Below are positions 1-7,200 of a stretch of 14,909 bases of DNA, in pieces (position 1 is the stretch's first letter; each line of letters starts with the position of its first letter). The position numbers were made by a program, and so were the translations under genes. The stretch comes from Firmicutes bacterium UBA5559. Its GTDB lineage: Bacteria > Bacillota > Clostridia > Peptostreptococcales > Anaerovoracaceae. The notes beneath the pieces were generated by a model that worked only from the letters and a program-made list of their open reading frames with translations, did not search any database and was not told where the DNA came from. The stretch spans positions 1 through 14,909 of the forward strand of contig DIMT01000019.1 of NCBI GenBank assembly GCA_002425705.1. Direction: 5' to 3'.

Positions 1-18
1 GCATCCATCGTCGAATAA
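1..18 (+). CDS. possible last codons of an upstream gene (partial)
   Basis: Read from base 1, frame one gives five sense codons (Ala-Ser-Ile-Val-Glu) and a TAA at 16-18. A strong terminator-like hairpin starts four bases later, as expected after a gene end. The other two frames run into the hairpin before stopping, which makes them less likely. The fragment is too short to identify the protein. This is inference from position only. Confidence 0.3.
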   Translation, partial: ASIVE

Positions 19-22
19 TTTC

Positions 23-60
23 CAGGGATAGCCGGCAGTGCTGGCTATCCCTGAACTTTT
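23..60 (+). terminator. rho-independent terminator-like hairpin before the thioesterase gene
   Basis: Bases 23-36 pair with 40-53 over 14 positions, with one G-U wobble, around a three-base AGT loop. A short TTTT run follows at 57-60. The stem is long and GC-rich but the T tract is brief, so it may terminate only in part. It lies just before the AAGGA ribosome binding site (61-65) of the next gene, so transcripts passing through would carry a strong stem at the leader of that gene. It most likely ends the gene whose TAA is at 16-18. Confidence 0.65.
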
Positions 61-72
61 AAGGACCGGACC

Positions 73-573
73 ATGAAGCATAAGGTAGTAGATAAAAAAC
101 ACAACAGCAACCACTGTATGGTATGCGGCATTCAAAACCCTTTCAGTCTGGGAGCCCGCTTTTATCAGCTGGACAATCAGGAACTGGTCTGCACCTTTGA
201 GACCAAAGACTTCCATCAGAGTTATCCGGGTCGGCTTCACGGAGGCATGGCAGCAGCCATCCTGGATGAAACAATCGGCCGGGCCATCGATGCTCTGGAA
301 CCGGGAATCTGGGCTGTGACCGTGGAACTGAATGTTAAGTATAAAAAACCCATACCCTTGAACTCCCGTCTCAGGGCTGTGGGCAGAATCGTTTCGAACT
401 CCAGGAGGATTTTTGAAGCTGAGGGAGAGATCCTTTTGGAAGACGGGACTATTGCGGCTACTTCCCGGGGAAAGTACCTGAAAATGGAGGATGAATCCAT
501 CGCTGCCGAAACCTTTTCGGAAAAGGAATGGTTTCTGCTGCAGGAGGAAGACCCGGAGGAAATAGAAATTTGA
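73..573 (+). CDS. PaaI-like hotdog-fold acyl-CoA thioesterase
   Basis: This 166-residue protein reads as a member of the PaaI/4HBT hotdog superfamily, small cytoplasmic enzymes that hydrolyse acyl-CoA or related thioesters. The family signature is His56-Gly-Gly followed by Asp65-Glu66 on the long central helix; in the family the Asp or Glu here acts as catalytic base or nucleophile activator. An N-terminal Cys15-x2-Cys18-Gly with a following Asn-Pro is also common in this subgroup. The strand motif VELNVKYKKPIP near 104-115 is typical of the sheet that wraps the helix. The C-terminal 25 residues are strongly acidic. The start is supported by AAGGA at 61-65, seven bases upstream. The substrate cannot be read from sequence. 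It sits between a terminator hairpin and the rpmG promoter and looks functionally unrelated to its neighbours. Confidence 0.85.
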   Translation: MKHKVVDKKHNSNHCMVCGIQNPFSLGARFYQLDNQELVCTFETKDFHQSYPGRLHGGMAAAILDETIGRAIDALEPGIWAVTVELNVKYKKPIPLNSRLRAVGRIVSNSRRIFEAEGEILLEDGTIAATSRGKYLKMEDESIAAETFSEKEWFLLQEEDPEEIEI

Positions 574-604
574 CCTTGACATACATTGGCAAATATGATA
601 GTTT
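570..604 (+). promoter_or_regulatory. sigma-A-type promoter(s) for rpmG-secE-nusG
   Basis: Two -35-like hexamers lie end to end: TTGACC at 570-575 and TTGACA at 576-581. The first is 18 bases from TATGAT (594-599), a one-mismatch -10 box. The second is 17 bases from TAGTTT (599-604). Transcription would start around 606-612, leaving a leader of roughly 80 bases before rpmG. The TGA stop of the thioesterase gene (571-573) lies inside the first -35 box. Which pair is used, or whether both are, cannot be told from sequence. Confidence 0.7.
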
Positions 605-688
605 AATTAAGTGACTTTGTATGATGGGAAAAATAGACGGAGCTTGAAGGCAGGCTCTGAATTTTGAATGTAAACGGAGGACAATCAG

Positions 689-838
689 ATGAGAGTGAAA
701 GTAACATTAGCCTGCACCGAGTGCAAGCAGCGGAATTACAATACGATGAAAAACAAGAAAAATGACCCGGATCGTGTGGAATTCAGCAAGTACTGCAAGT
801 TCTGCAAGAAGCATACTGTGCATAAAGAAACCAAATAG
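689..838 (+). CDS. rpmG: 50S ribosomal protein L33
   Basis: The product is 49 residues, the normal L33 length. L33 binds 23S rRNA near the E site of the large subunit. The sequence starts MRVKVTLACTEC and carries two CxxC pairs, Cys9/Cys12 and Cys36/Cys39, so this is the zinc-ribbon (C+) form rather than the cysteine-free form made by some bacteria under zinc shortage. The basic middle segment (KNKKNDPDR) is typical. GGAGG at 676-680, eight bases upstream of the ATG, fixes the start. It is the first gene after the promoter at 570-604 and is followed after 14 bases by secE, the common clostridial order. No tRNA gene sits between rpmG and secE, although tRNA-Trp is often found there in relatives. 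Confidence 0.95.
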   Translation: MRVKVTLACTECKQRNYNTMKNKKNDPDRVEFSKYCKFCKKHTVHKETK

Positions 839-852
839 TCAGGAGAAGAGAC

Positions 853-1092
853 ATGGAGAAGGAAATCAAGAAGAAACCGGCAGCTCCTCCTAAGAAAAAA
901 CGGGTGAGCATGGGTGAATACTTCCGAGGAATCAAAACCGAAACCAAGAAAGTGGTATGGCCGACCCGAAAGGAACTGGGTGCCTTTACTGCAGTGGTCG
1001 TGCTTACCTGCGCCTTTTTTGCAGTGGGCTTCTGGATCGTTGATTCTGCCGTTCTGGCAGCTCTCCGGGCAGTTCTGGGCATTACCCTGTAA
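853..1092 (+). CDS. secE: preprotein translocase subunit SecE
   Basis: This 79-residue protein is the small single-span SecE found in Gram-positive bacteria, which clamps and stabilises SecY in the SecYEG channel of the plasma membrane. The N-terminal 16 residues are rich in Lys and Pro. The conserved amphipathic helix (GEYFRGIKTETKKVVWPTRK, about 21-40) holds the family hallmark VVWPTRKE. One hydrophobic membrane segment runs from about 43 to 66. The longer three-span form of E. coli is not present. AGGAG at 841-845 supports the ATG. It is followed after 56 bases by nusG, an arrangement conserved across most bacteria. Confidence 0.95.
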   Translation: MEKEIKKKPAAPPKKKRVSMGEYFRGIKTETKKVVWPTRKELGAFTAVVVLTCAFFAVGFWIVDSAVLAALRAVLGITL

Positions 1093-1148
1093 GAAAGCCG
1101 GAATCAGCGGCACAAGTTAATCGGAACAGATGAAAGCATAGGTACATT

Positions 1149-1769
1149 ATGACGGATCAACACGTAGATTTTGATGAACTGGAAGAATCCCCGGCAGCAG
1201 CGGAGCCTGCAGCAGAGGACTCCTCCCTTGAGCTCAGCCAGGATTCCTACGAATCCTCCGAGGCCAAGTGGTATGTAGTCCATACCTATTCCGGCCACGA
1301 GAACAAGGTAAAAGTGAATATTGAAAAGATTGTGGAGAACCGGGGCATGCAGGATCTGATCCACAGCATCATTGTGCCCACGGAAGACCGGGTGGAAATA
1401 AAGAATGGTCAGCGTAAAGTGAAGACCAGGAAGATCTTCCCCGGCTATGTGCTGGTGAAGATGATCGTCACCAATGAATCCTGGTATCTGGTCCGTAACA
1501 CCCAGGGTGTTACCGGATTCGTCGGCCATGGTTCAGAACCGATTCCTCTTACAACGGAAGAAGTAAGAAGAATGGGCATTGAAAAAGTCTACATCGATCT
1601 GGATGTGGAAGTCGGAGATACAGTGAAGGTTATCAGCGGACCCTTCGAAAGCTTTATGGGCGTTGTCGAAGAAGTCAGCATGGAAAAGCAAACACTGAAG
1701 GTCCGGATTTCCATGTTCGGAAGGGATACTCCTGTCGAGTTGGAATTTGGACAGGTGGATAAAATCTAA
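1149..1769 (+). CDS. nusG: transcription elongation/termination factor NusG, with acidic N-terminal extension
   Basis: NusG binds RNA polymerase across the clamp cleft and tunes pausing, termination and coupling to the ribosome. The NGN domain starts at Lys40-Trp41 (KWYVVHTYSGHENKV) and includes FPGYVLVKM near 98-105 and NTQGVTGFVG near 117-126. The KOW domain follows (VGDTVKVISGPFESFMG, about 155-171). The usual family length is about 175; here it is 206 because of roughly 38 extra N-terminal residues, with 13 Asp/Glu among the first 40 and only one Lys. No Met or common alternative start codon lies in frame between the first ATG and the NGN domain, so the extension looks real. The ribosome binding site is weak: only AGGT at 1140-1143. 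A four-codon reading frame (1130-1141) overlaps that site. Confidence 0.95.
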   Translation: MTDQHVDFDELEESPAAAEPAAEDSSLELSQDSYESSEAKWYVVHTYSGHENKVKVNIEKIVENRGMQDLIHSIIVPTEDRVEIKNGQRKVKTRKIFPGYVLVKMIVTNESWYLVRNTQGVTGFVGHGSEPIPLTTEEVRRMGIEKVYIDLDVEVGDTVKVISGPFESFMGVVEEVSMEKQTLKVRISMFGRDTPVELEFGQVDKI

Positions 1770-1792
1770 ATCTGGAAGAAAGGAGAAAGAAG

Positions 1793-2218
1793 ATGGCAAA
1801 AAAAGTAGAAGGTATGATTAAACTGCAGATTCCTGCGGGTAATGCGACTCCTGCACCTCCGGTCGGACCGGCACTGGGACAGAAGGGCGTTAACATCATG
1901 GATTTCTGTAAACAGTTTAATGCGAAGACAGCTGATCAGCCTGGAATGATCATTCCGGTAGTAATCACCGTGTATTCCGACCGATCCTTCACATTCATCA
2001 CCAAGACCCCTCCGGCAGCAGTCCTGCTGAAGAAGGCCGCTGATGTGAAGTCCGGATCCGGCGAACCCAACAAGAAAAAGGTCGCTACGATTACAACTGA
2101 ACAAGCCAGAGAAATCGCCAAGGTCAAAATGCCGGACCTGAATGCAGCCAGCATCGACTCAGCTACTGAGATGATCAAGGGAACTGCACGAAGCATGGGT
2201 ATTGTCGTAACAGAGTAA
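1793..2218 (+). CDS. rplK: 50S ribosomal protein L11
   Basis: The 141-residue product has the standard L11 length. L11 binds the GTPase-associated region of 23S rRNA at the base of the L7/L12 stalk and is contacted by EF-G and RelA. The N-terminal domain holds the proline-rich segment PAPPVGPALGQKGVNIMDF (about 20-38), where thiostrepton-resistance changes map in other species; its prolines are intact. The C-terminal RNA-binding domain follows from about residue 72 (TKTPPAAVLLKKAA) and ends with RSMGIVV. AAGGAG lies within ten bases of the ATG. It is 23 bases after nusG with no hairpin or promoter between, so it is probably co-transcribed with it. The L1-site mimic just downstream suggests feedback control. 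Confidence 0.97.
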   Translation: MAKKVEGMIKLQIPAGNATPAPPVGPALGQKGVNIMDFCKQFNAKTADQPGMIIPVVITVYSDRSFTFITKTPPAAVLLKKAADVKSGSGEPNKKKVATITTEQAREIAKVKMPDLNAASIDSATEMIKGTARSMGIVVTE

Positions 2219-2220
2219 GA

Positions 2221-2248
2221 GATGGGAGGCTGCGGCCGCTAATACCAC
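2221..2248 (+). promoter_or_regulatory. L1-binding mRNA motif (23S rRNA mimic) in the rplK-rplA spacer
   Basis: The 45-base spacer contains ATGGGAGGC at 2222-2230 and TAATACCAC at 2240-2248. These closely match the two sides of the L1-binding region of 23S rRNA (helices 76-77), which in E. coli read GGUGGGAGGC and AAAUACCACC. TGG (2223-2225) can pair with CCA (2245-2247), and GGC (2228-2230) with GCC (2235-2237) around a TGCG loop. That leaves the asymmetric internal loop expected for L1. L1 is known to repress its own operon by binding such a copy in the mRNA. The GAGGAGG ribosome binding site of rplA (2249-2255) begins directly after the motif, so L1 binding would block it. The 23S comparison is from memory. 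Confidence 0.7.
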
Positions 2249-2263
2249 GAGGAGGAAAAAATT

Positions 2264-2956
2264 ATGCCTAAAAGAGGTAAAAAGTATCAGGATTCAGCAA
2301 AGACTTTCAACAAGGCTGAACTGTATGATACCACAGAAGCGTTTGAAATCGCGCTGAAAAATGCAAAAGCAAAGTTTGACGAAACGGTGGAAGTCCACAT
2401 CAAGCTTGGTGTAGACGGAAGACATGCGGACCAGCAGGTTCGAGGCGCCATCGTTCTGCCCCACGGAACTGGTAAAACCAACAAGGTGCTGGTATTCGCC
2501 AAGGGACCTAAGGCAGCAGAAGCAGAAGCAGCCGGTGCGGATTATGTAGGAGCTGAAGAATTGGCTCAGAAGATTCAGGCCGAAAGCTGGTTCGACTTTG
2601 ATGTCGTCGTAGCAACGCCGGACATGATGGGTGTTGTCGGAAGACTGGGTAAGATTTTAGGACCGAAGGGTCTGATGCCGAACCCCAAATCCGGAACCGT
2701 AACCATGGACGTAACCAAAGCCCTGGAAGAAATCAAAGCCGGTAAGGTGGAATATCGTCTGGATAAGACCAACATCGTACACACCGGAATCGGAAAAGTT
2801 TCCTTCGGAGCAGAAAAGCTGGTTGATAACTTCACCGCGCTGATGGATGCAGTCGTAAAGGCTAAGCCTGCCGCTGCAAAGGGACAGTACCTGAAAAGTG
2901 TTACCATCTCCACCACCATGGGCCCCGGAGTCAAGGTTAATCAGGCAAAACTGTAA
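2264..2956 (+). CDS. rplA: 50S ribosomal protein L1
   Basis: The product is 230 residues, normal for L1, which forms the mobile stalk at the E site and helps release deacylated tRNA. Landmarks are the basic N-terminus MPKRGKKY, the VDGRHADQQVRG segment (about 50-61), and the domain II/hinge signature GPKGLMPNPKSGTVT (133-147), followed by the C-terminal half of domain I ending with TMGPGVKVN. GAGGAGG at 2249-2255 supports the start, with a 45-base gap to rplK that holds the L1-binding motif. A small stem (2955-2960 with 2965-2970) overlaps its stop codon. Downstream is the L10 leader, so readthrough into rplJ is gated. Confidence 0.97.
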   Translation: MPKRGKKYQDSAKTFNKAELYDTTEAFEIALKNAKAKFDETVEVHIKLGVDGRHADQQVRGAIVLPHGTGKTNKVLVFAKGPKAAEAEAAGADYVGAEELAQKIQAESWFDFDVVVATPDMMGVVGRLGKILGPKGLMPNPKSGTVTMDVTKALEEIKAGKVEYRLDKTNIVHTGIGKVSFGAEKLVDNFTALMDAVVKAKPAAAKGQYLKSVTISTTMGPGVKVNQAKL

Positions 2957-2970
2957 GATCTGCGGATCTT
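2955..2970 (+). other. short hairpin overlapping the rplA stop codon
   Basis: AAGATC (2955-2960) pairs perfectly with GATCTT (2965-2970) around TGCG. The last two bases of the rplA TAA form part of the stem. No T tract follows, so it is not an intrinsic terminator. It could protect the rplA 3' end after processing, or simply be chance. An overlapping alternative stem (2964-2968 with 2973-2977) is also possible. Confidence 0.35.
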
Positions 2971-2994
2971 CAGGTCCAGAAAATTGAATACAAA

Positions 2995-3064
2995 ACCGTA
3001 GACAGCGGGAGCGAAAGCTTAATAGCCCGCCGAGGTACAATATAAAATATTGACCCTGTCTGCG
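2995..3064 (+). ncRNA. L10 leader RNA (ribosomal protein L10 autoregulatory element)
   Basis: This matches the Gram-positive L10 leader in sequence order and fold: CCGTAGACAG, a stem, TTAATA, then CCGAGGT. The bound fold would pair ACC (2995-2997) with GGT (3034-3036) and GCGGG (3005-3009) with CCCGC (3026-3030). Inside is AGC-GAAA-GCT, a GNRA tetraloop hairpin (3010-3019), leaving the six-base bulge TAATAG on one side, a kink-turn-like feature. An alternative pairing of 2997-3005 with 3056-3064 over nine positions (one G-U) would break both the outer stem and the downstream terminator. In Bacillus the L10-L12 complex binds such a leader to cause termination, and the layout here predicts the same. 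Confidence 0.88.
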
Positions 3065-3091
3065 CCTATATTCAGACAGGGCGTTTTATTT
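3054..3091 (+). terminator. intrinsic terminator acting as attenuator before rplJ
   Basis: CCCTGTCTG (3054-3062) pairs perfectly with CAGACAGGG (3073-3081) around a ten-base loop, followed by CGTTTTATTT. It lies between the L10 leader and the rplJ ribosome binding site, so it decides whether polymerase continues into rplJ-rplL. Its left arm is the segment that can instead pair with 2997-3005 of the leader. Excess L10 should favour the terminator. Confidence 0.88.
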
Positions 3092-3123
3092 GTACACCGA
3101 AAATCAGGAGAAAGGAGAAAGAT

Positions 3124-3618
3124 ATGTCAATTGAAGCACAAAAAGAAAAACAGTTGGTGATTGACGAGATCAAAGAAAAGCTGGAACGTGCCCAATCAGC
3201 AGTTGTCATAGACTATATCGGCATTACCGTTGCTCAGGCGGACGCCATGAGAAAGAAATTACGTGAGGCCAATGTAGACTACACCGTATACAAGAACACT
3301 CTTGTCAAGCGGGCCATCGAAGGTACCCAGTATGCAGATCTGGCCCAGGTTCTGGACGGACCCAGCGCTCTGGCCTTCGGCTATGAAGATGCGGTTGCAC
3401 CAGCCAAGGTTCTTGCCGGCATCATGAAAGAATACAAGAAGATGGAATTCAAGGCTGGCGTTGTTGAAGGAACCTACTTCGATGCAGCCGGTGTTCAGGC
3501 GGTTGCTGCCGTACCGGGAAGAGAAGAACTGATTGCCAAATTCCTGGGAAGCATCCAATCCCCGGTATCCAAGCTTGTTCGTACTTTCCAGGCTGTTGCC
3601 GATGCAAAGGAAGCATAA
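3124..3618 (+). CDS. rplJ: 50S ribosomal protein L10
   Basis: The 164-residue product is L10, the base of the ribosome stalk. Its N-terminal globular domain binds 23S rRNA beside L11, and its C-terminal helix carries L7/L12 dimers. Typical features are the N-terminal helix with KEKQLVIDEIKEKL, the segment VIDYIGITVAQADAMRKKLR (about 28-47), YTVYKNTLVKRAI (about 53-65) and the GPSALAFGYED region. The C-terminus carries LVRTFQAVADAKEA, the start of the L12-binding helix. AAGGAG about seven bases upstream supports the ATG. It follows the L10 leader and attenuator and is 55 bases before rplL, so the two stalk proteins share this control. Confidence 0.97.
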   Translation: MSIEAQKEKQLVIDEIKEKLERAQSAVVIDYIGITVAQADAMRKKLREANVDYTVYKNTLVKRAIEGTQYADLAQVLDGPSALAFGYEDAVAPAKVLAGIMKEYKKMEFKAGVVEGTYFDAAGVQAVAAVPGREELIAKFLGSIQSPVSKLVRTFQAVADAKEA

Positions 3619-3673
3619 ATCATTGATTAAATGGGAGAACACTCTCGTATTATAGGAAAAGGAGAAATCTAAA

Positions 3674-4039
3674 ATGAACAGAGAACAAATTATCGAAGCA
3701 ATCAAATCCATGACCATATTAGAGCTGAATGAGCTGGTAAAGGCTTGTGAAGAAGAATTCGGCGTATCCGCTGCTGCTCCCGTAGCTGTAGCTGGTGCTG
3801 GCGCTGCTGTTGCTGAAGAAGAAGAAAAAACCGATTTCACTGTAGTCCTGGCAAGCCCCGGCGCAGAAAAGATCAACGTCATCAAGGTAGTCCGAGCTAT
3901 CACCGGCCTGGGACTGAAGGAAGCAAAAGACCTGGTTGACAGCGCTCCGGCCAATGTCAAAGAAGGAATCGAAAAGGGCGAAGCAGAAGCCATCAAAAAA
4001 CAGCTGGAAGAAGTTGGTGCAACTGTCGAGCTGAAATAG
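3674..4039 (+). CDS. rplL: 50S ribosomal protein L7/L12
   Basis: The 121-residue protein is the multi-copy stalk protein that recruits translation GTPases. The N-terminal dimerisation domain (about 1-32, TILELNELVKACEEEFGV) is followed by an Ala/Gly/Val-rich flexible hinge (about 33-48). The C-terminal domain includes FTVVLASPGAEKINVIKVVR and the factor-contact helix GLGLKEAKDLVDSAP. Length and acidity are normal. GGAG at 3661-3664 lies nine bases from the ATG. It is the last gene of the ribosomal protein unit; two hairpins and a new promoter separate it from rpoB. The 16S methyltransferase-like gene that follows rplL in Bacillus is absent. Confidence 0.97.
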   Translation: MNREQIIEAIKSMTILELNELVKACEEEFGVSAAAPVAVAGAGAAVAEEEEKTDFTVVLASPGAEKINVIKVVRAITGLGLKEAKDLVDSAPANVKEGIEKGEAEAIKKQLEEVGATVELK

Positions 4040-4049
4040 CAACAGCCCG

Positions 4050-4070
4050 GCTGAAGGGGACTGCTTCAGC
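4050..4070 (+). other. hairpin just after rplL, without a T tract
   Basis: GCTGAAG (4050-4056) pairs perfectly with CTTCAGC (4064-4070), and CC/GG can extend the stem past a one-base bulge. Only TTT follows, after GG, so it is a poor terminator alone. It lies 10 bases after the rplL stop and 25 bases before the true terminator. A likely role is protecting the abundant rplL message from 3' decay; this is inference. Confidence 0.5.
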
Positions 4071-4095
4071 GGTTTCCCGCCAAATTGAAATGCTG

Positions 4096-4142
4096 ACACG
4101 AAGGGATGACTCCAAAAAAAAGGGGCATCCCTTGTGTTTTTC
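4096..4142 (+). terminator. rho-independent terminator between rplL and rpoB
   Basis: ACAC (4096-4099) and AAGGGATG (4101-4108) pair with CATCCCTT (4126-4133) and GTGT (4134-4137), a 12-bp stem with one bulged G at 4100. CTCC (4110-4113) can pair on with GGGG (4122-4125), leaving a loop of eight A. A TTTTT run starts at 4137. This is the strongest terminator in the window and should end most transcripts of the ribosomal protein unit. Confidence 0.85.
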
Positions 4143-4143
4143 C

Positions 4144-4172
4144 TTGACCTATTGCAACTCGTGTGATATTAT
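4144..4172 (+). promoter_or_regulatory. sigma-A-type promoter for rpoB-rpoC
   Basis: TTGACC (4144-4149), a 17-base spacer and TATTAT (4167-4172) form a near-consensus promoter, with TG at 4164-4165 giving an extended -10. Transcription would start near 4180, leaving a leader of about 43 bases. It begins two bases after the T tract of the terminator, so rpoBC is restarted independently of the L10-controlled unit. Confidence 0.8.
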
Positions 4173-4222
4173 AGTATATTGCCACGCAAAGCAATTTGTT
4201 TATAATATAAGGAGTGATGAAT

Positions 4223-7200
4223 ATGCCACAACCCGTACAAGTAGGTAGAAAGACGCGAATGAGCTACTCAAAGATCCATGAGGTCGCTGAGATGCCCAAC
4301 CTGATTCAGATCCAGACAGAGTCATACGACTGGTTCATCAAGGAAGGTTTAAGAGAGGTCTTCGAAGATATTTCTCCCATCAAGGATTACGCAGGCAATC
4401 TGGTACTGGAATTTATTGATTATTCCCTGACGGATGCCCCGAAATACGAGCAGGAGGAATGCAAGGAACGAGATGTAACATACGCAGCTCCATTAAAAGT
4501 AAAGGTTAGACTGGTAAACAAAGAAACCGGAGAAGTGAAGGAGCAGGAAGTCTTCATGGGAGATTTTCCGCTGATGACCGAGAAGGGGACCTTCATTTAT
4601 AACGGAGCCGAACGTGTCGTGGTCACCCAGTTGGTCCGGTCTCCGGGTCCATACTACAGCGTGGTCACTGACAAATCCAACAATAAACTATACTCCACCA
4701 CCATCATTCCCAACCGGGGAGCCTGGCTGGAGTATGAAACTGATTCTAACGAAATCATTTCCGTCCGGGTAGACCGAACCCGAAAACAGCCGGCAACAAC
4801 TCTGTTGCGAGCCTTGGGAATCGGTTCGGATCAGGAAATCCTTGAAATCCTCGGAGAAGATCCCAGACTCCGGAAGACCCTGGAAAAGGATTCCACCGAT
4901 AACTACGAAGACGGATTAAAAGAAATATATAAGAAGCTGAGACCGGGAGAGCCTCCTACTGTGGAGAGCGCTAAGTCTCTGCTGGATTCTCTGTTTTTTG
5001 ACCCGAAGCGATATGACCTGGCCAAGGTTGGCCGATACAAATACAATAAGAAGCTGGGGCTGTCCAACCGAATCATCGGCGTGGTAGCCGCAGAAGATGT
5101 CATTGACCCCAACACCGGGGAAATTCTGGCGGAAAAGGGTAAGAAGATTAACCGTACCCTTGGCTTTGCCATTGAAAATGCCGGTGTGGAATACGTCATG
5201 GCCTATAGCAAAACCGATGATGACCATGTAACGAAGATCATCGGAAACCGGTTCGTCGAGATTTCCGGATACGTAGATTTTGACCCGAAGGATCTGAAGA
5301 TTCCTTCCAAGGTCTACTACCCTGTTCTCATGGAAATCCTGGCAGAGCAACACGATCCGGAAACCCTGAAGGAAGTGCTGATTCAGCGAAAGAACCAGCT
5401 TTCTCCCAAACATATCCTGGTTGCCGATATCATCGCTTCCATGAGCTATATTCTGAACCTGCCCTATAACATCGGAAATGTGGATGACATCGACCACCTG
5501 GGAAATCGTCGTCTTCGTACCGTGGGCGAATTGCTTCAGAACCAGTTCCGAATCGGTCTGGCCAGAATGGAGCGAGTCGTCAAAGAAAGAATGACCATTC
5601 AGGACATCGAGGTGACGACACCCCAGGCCCTGATGAATATCCGTCCGGTTACGGCAGCCATTAAGGAGTTCTTCGGAAGCTCCCAGCTTTCCCAATTCAT
5701 GGACCAGACCAATCCTCTGGCGGAGCTGACCCACAAGAGAAGGCTGTCTGCTCTGGGACCGGGAGGCCTTTCCAGAGAAAGAGCCGGCTTCGAAGTCCGG
5801 GACGTACACCACTCCCACTACGGGCGGATGTGTCCCATTGAGACACCGGAAGGACCCAACATCGGTCTGATTGGATCCCTGACCACCTATGGAAAAATCA
5901 ATGAGTATGGATTTATTGAAACGCCCTACCGAAAAGTGGACAATGATTCCGGGGTGGTTTCCAATGAAATCGAATATCTGACCGCCGACGAAGAGGAAAT
6001 GCTGATCATCGCCCAGGCCAATGAGCCTTTGGATTCCGAAAACCGCTTTGTCAATTATAAAGTGGCTTCCAGAGGAGCCGGCGGCGAAATCGATCTGGTT
6101 CCCCGGGAACTGATCGACTACATGGACGTTTCTCCCAAGCAGGTCGTATCCGTGGCTACTGCCATGATTCCCTTCCTGGAAAACGACGACGCCAACCGAG
6201 CCCTGATGGGTGCCAACATGCAGAGACAGGCCGTTCCCCTGATGATCACCGATGCGCCGATTATCGGAACCGGAATGGAATATCGGGCTGCCCGGGATTC
6301 CGGGGTTGTGGTCCTGGCCAAAAATGCCGGTACCGTCGAATTCGTCGATGCTACCCGGATCGTAATCCTTCGGGATGACGGAAAGGGAAGAGACGAATAC
6401 AAATTATTGAAATTCAAGCGATCCAACCAGGGTACCTGTATCAATCAGCGCCCCATCGTCCTTCATGGAGAGCATATTGAGGAAGGGGAAGTCATTGCTG
6501 ACGGTCCCTCCACCAATCTGGGTGAAATCGCTCTGGGCAAGAACCTGCTCATCGGCTTCATGACCTGGGAAGGCTACAACTATGAGGATGCCATCATCCT
6601 CAACGAGCGGCTGATCATGGAAGATGCCCTGACCTCCATTCATATTGAAGAATATGAAGCAGAAGCAAGAGATACCAAGCTGGGTCCTGAGGAAATCACC
6701 CGGGATATTCCCAACGTCAGTGAAGATGCCCTCCGGGATCTGGACGAAGAAGGTATCATCCGCATCGGTGCGGAAGTCAACTCTTCTGATATCCTGGTCG
6801 GTAAAGTTACTCCCAAGGGAGAAACAGAACTGACCGCAGAAGAAAGACTGCTGCGGGCCATCTTCGGTGAAAAAGCCCGGGAAGTCCGGGATACCTCCCT
6901 GAAGGTTCCCCATGGTGAAACCGGAATCGTCGTGGACGTGAAGGTCTTCTCCAGAGAAAACGGCGACGAGTTGCCGCCAGGAGTCAACAAACTGGTTCGC
7001 TGCTACATTGCCACCAAGCGTAAGATCAGCGTCGGCGACAAGATGGCCGGACGTCACGGAAATAAGGGTGTCATCTCCCGGATCCTTCCGGAGGAGGACA
7101 TGCCCTTCCTGGAAAGCGGACAGTCCCTTCAGGTCATGCTGAACCCCCTGGGCGTTCCTTCCCGAATGAACGTCGGGCAGGTCCTGGAAGTACACCTGGG

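Noticed and set aside
1739..1765. Possible promoter at the end of nusG for rplK (TTGGAA and TAAAAT)
   Set aside because: The spacing is about 14 bases, too short for sigma-A, and no alternative -35 fits.
4179..4206. A second rpoB promoter, TTGCCA with 16 bases to a perfect TATAAT (4201-4206)
   Set aside because: Transcription would start at about 4213, inside or after the ribosome binding site, giving a nearly leaderless message. The stronger extended -10 promoter at 4144-4172 explains expression better.
4214..4222. Earlier rpoB starts at GTG 4214 or ATG 4217
   Set aside because: AAGGAG occupies 4209-4214, so these starts overlap it or leave only two bases of spacing; ATG 4223 has the proper eight.
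5666..5760. Rifampicin or streptomycin resistance changes in rpoB and rpsL
   Set aside because: The key resistance positions (Asp494, His504, Ser509 in RpoB; Lys56 in S12) are wild type. The Thr at the position of E. coli Asn518 is read as ordinary lineage variation.
4916..5818. A 300-codon open frame on the - strand inside rpoB
   Set aside because: It lies wholly opposite a highly conserved gene, its translation shows no recognisable domain, and it is explained by the codon bias of the + strand gene. The same applies to the long - strand frames at 6404-7195 and 10096-10917.
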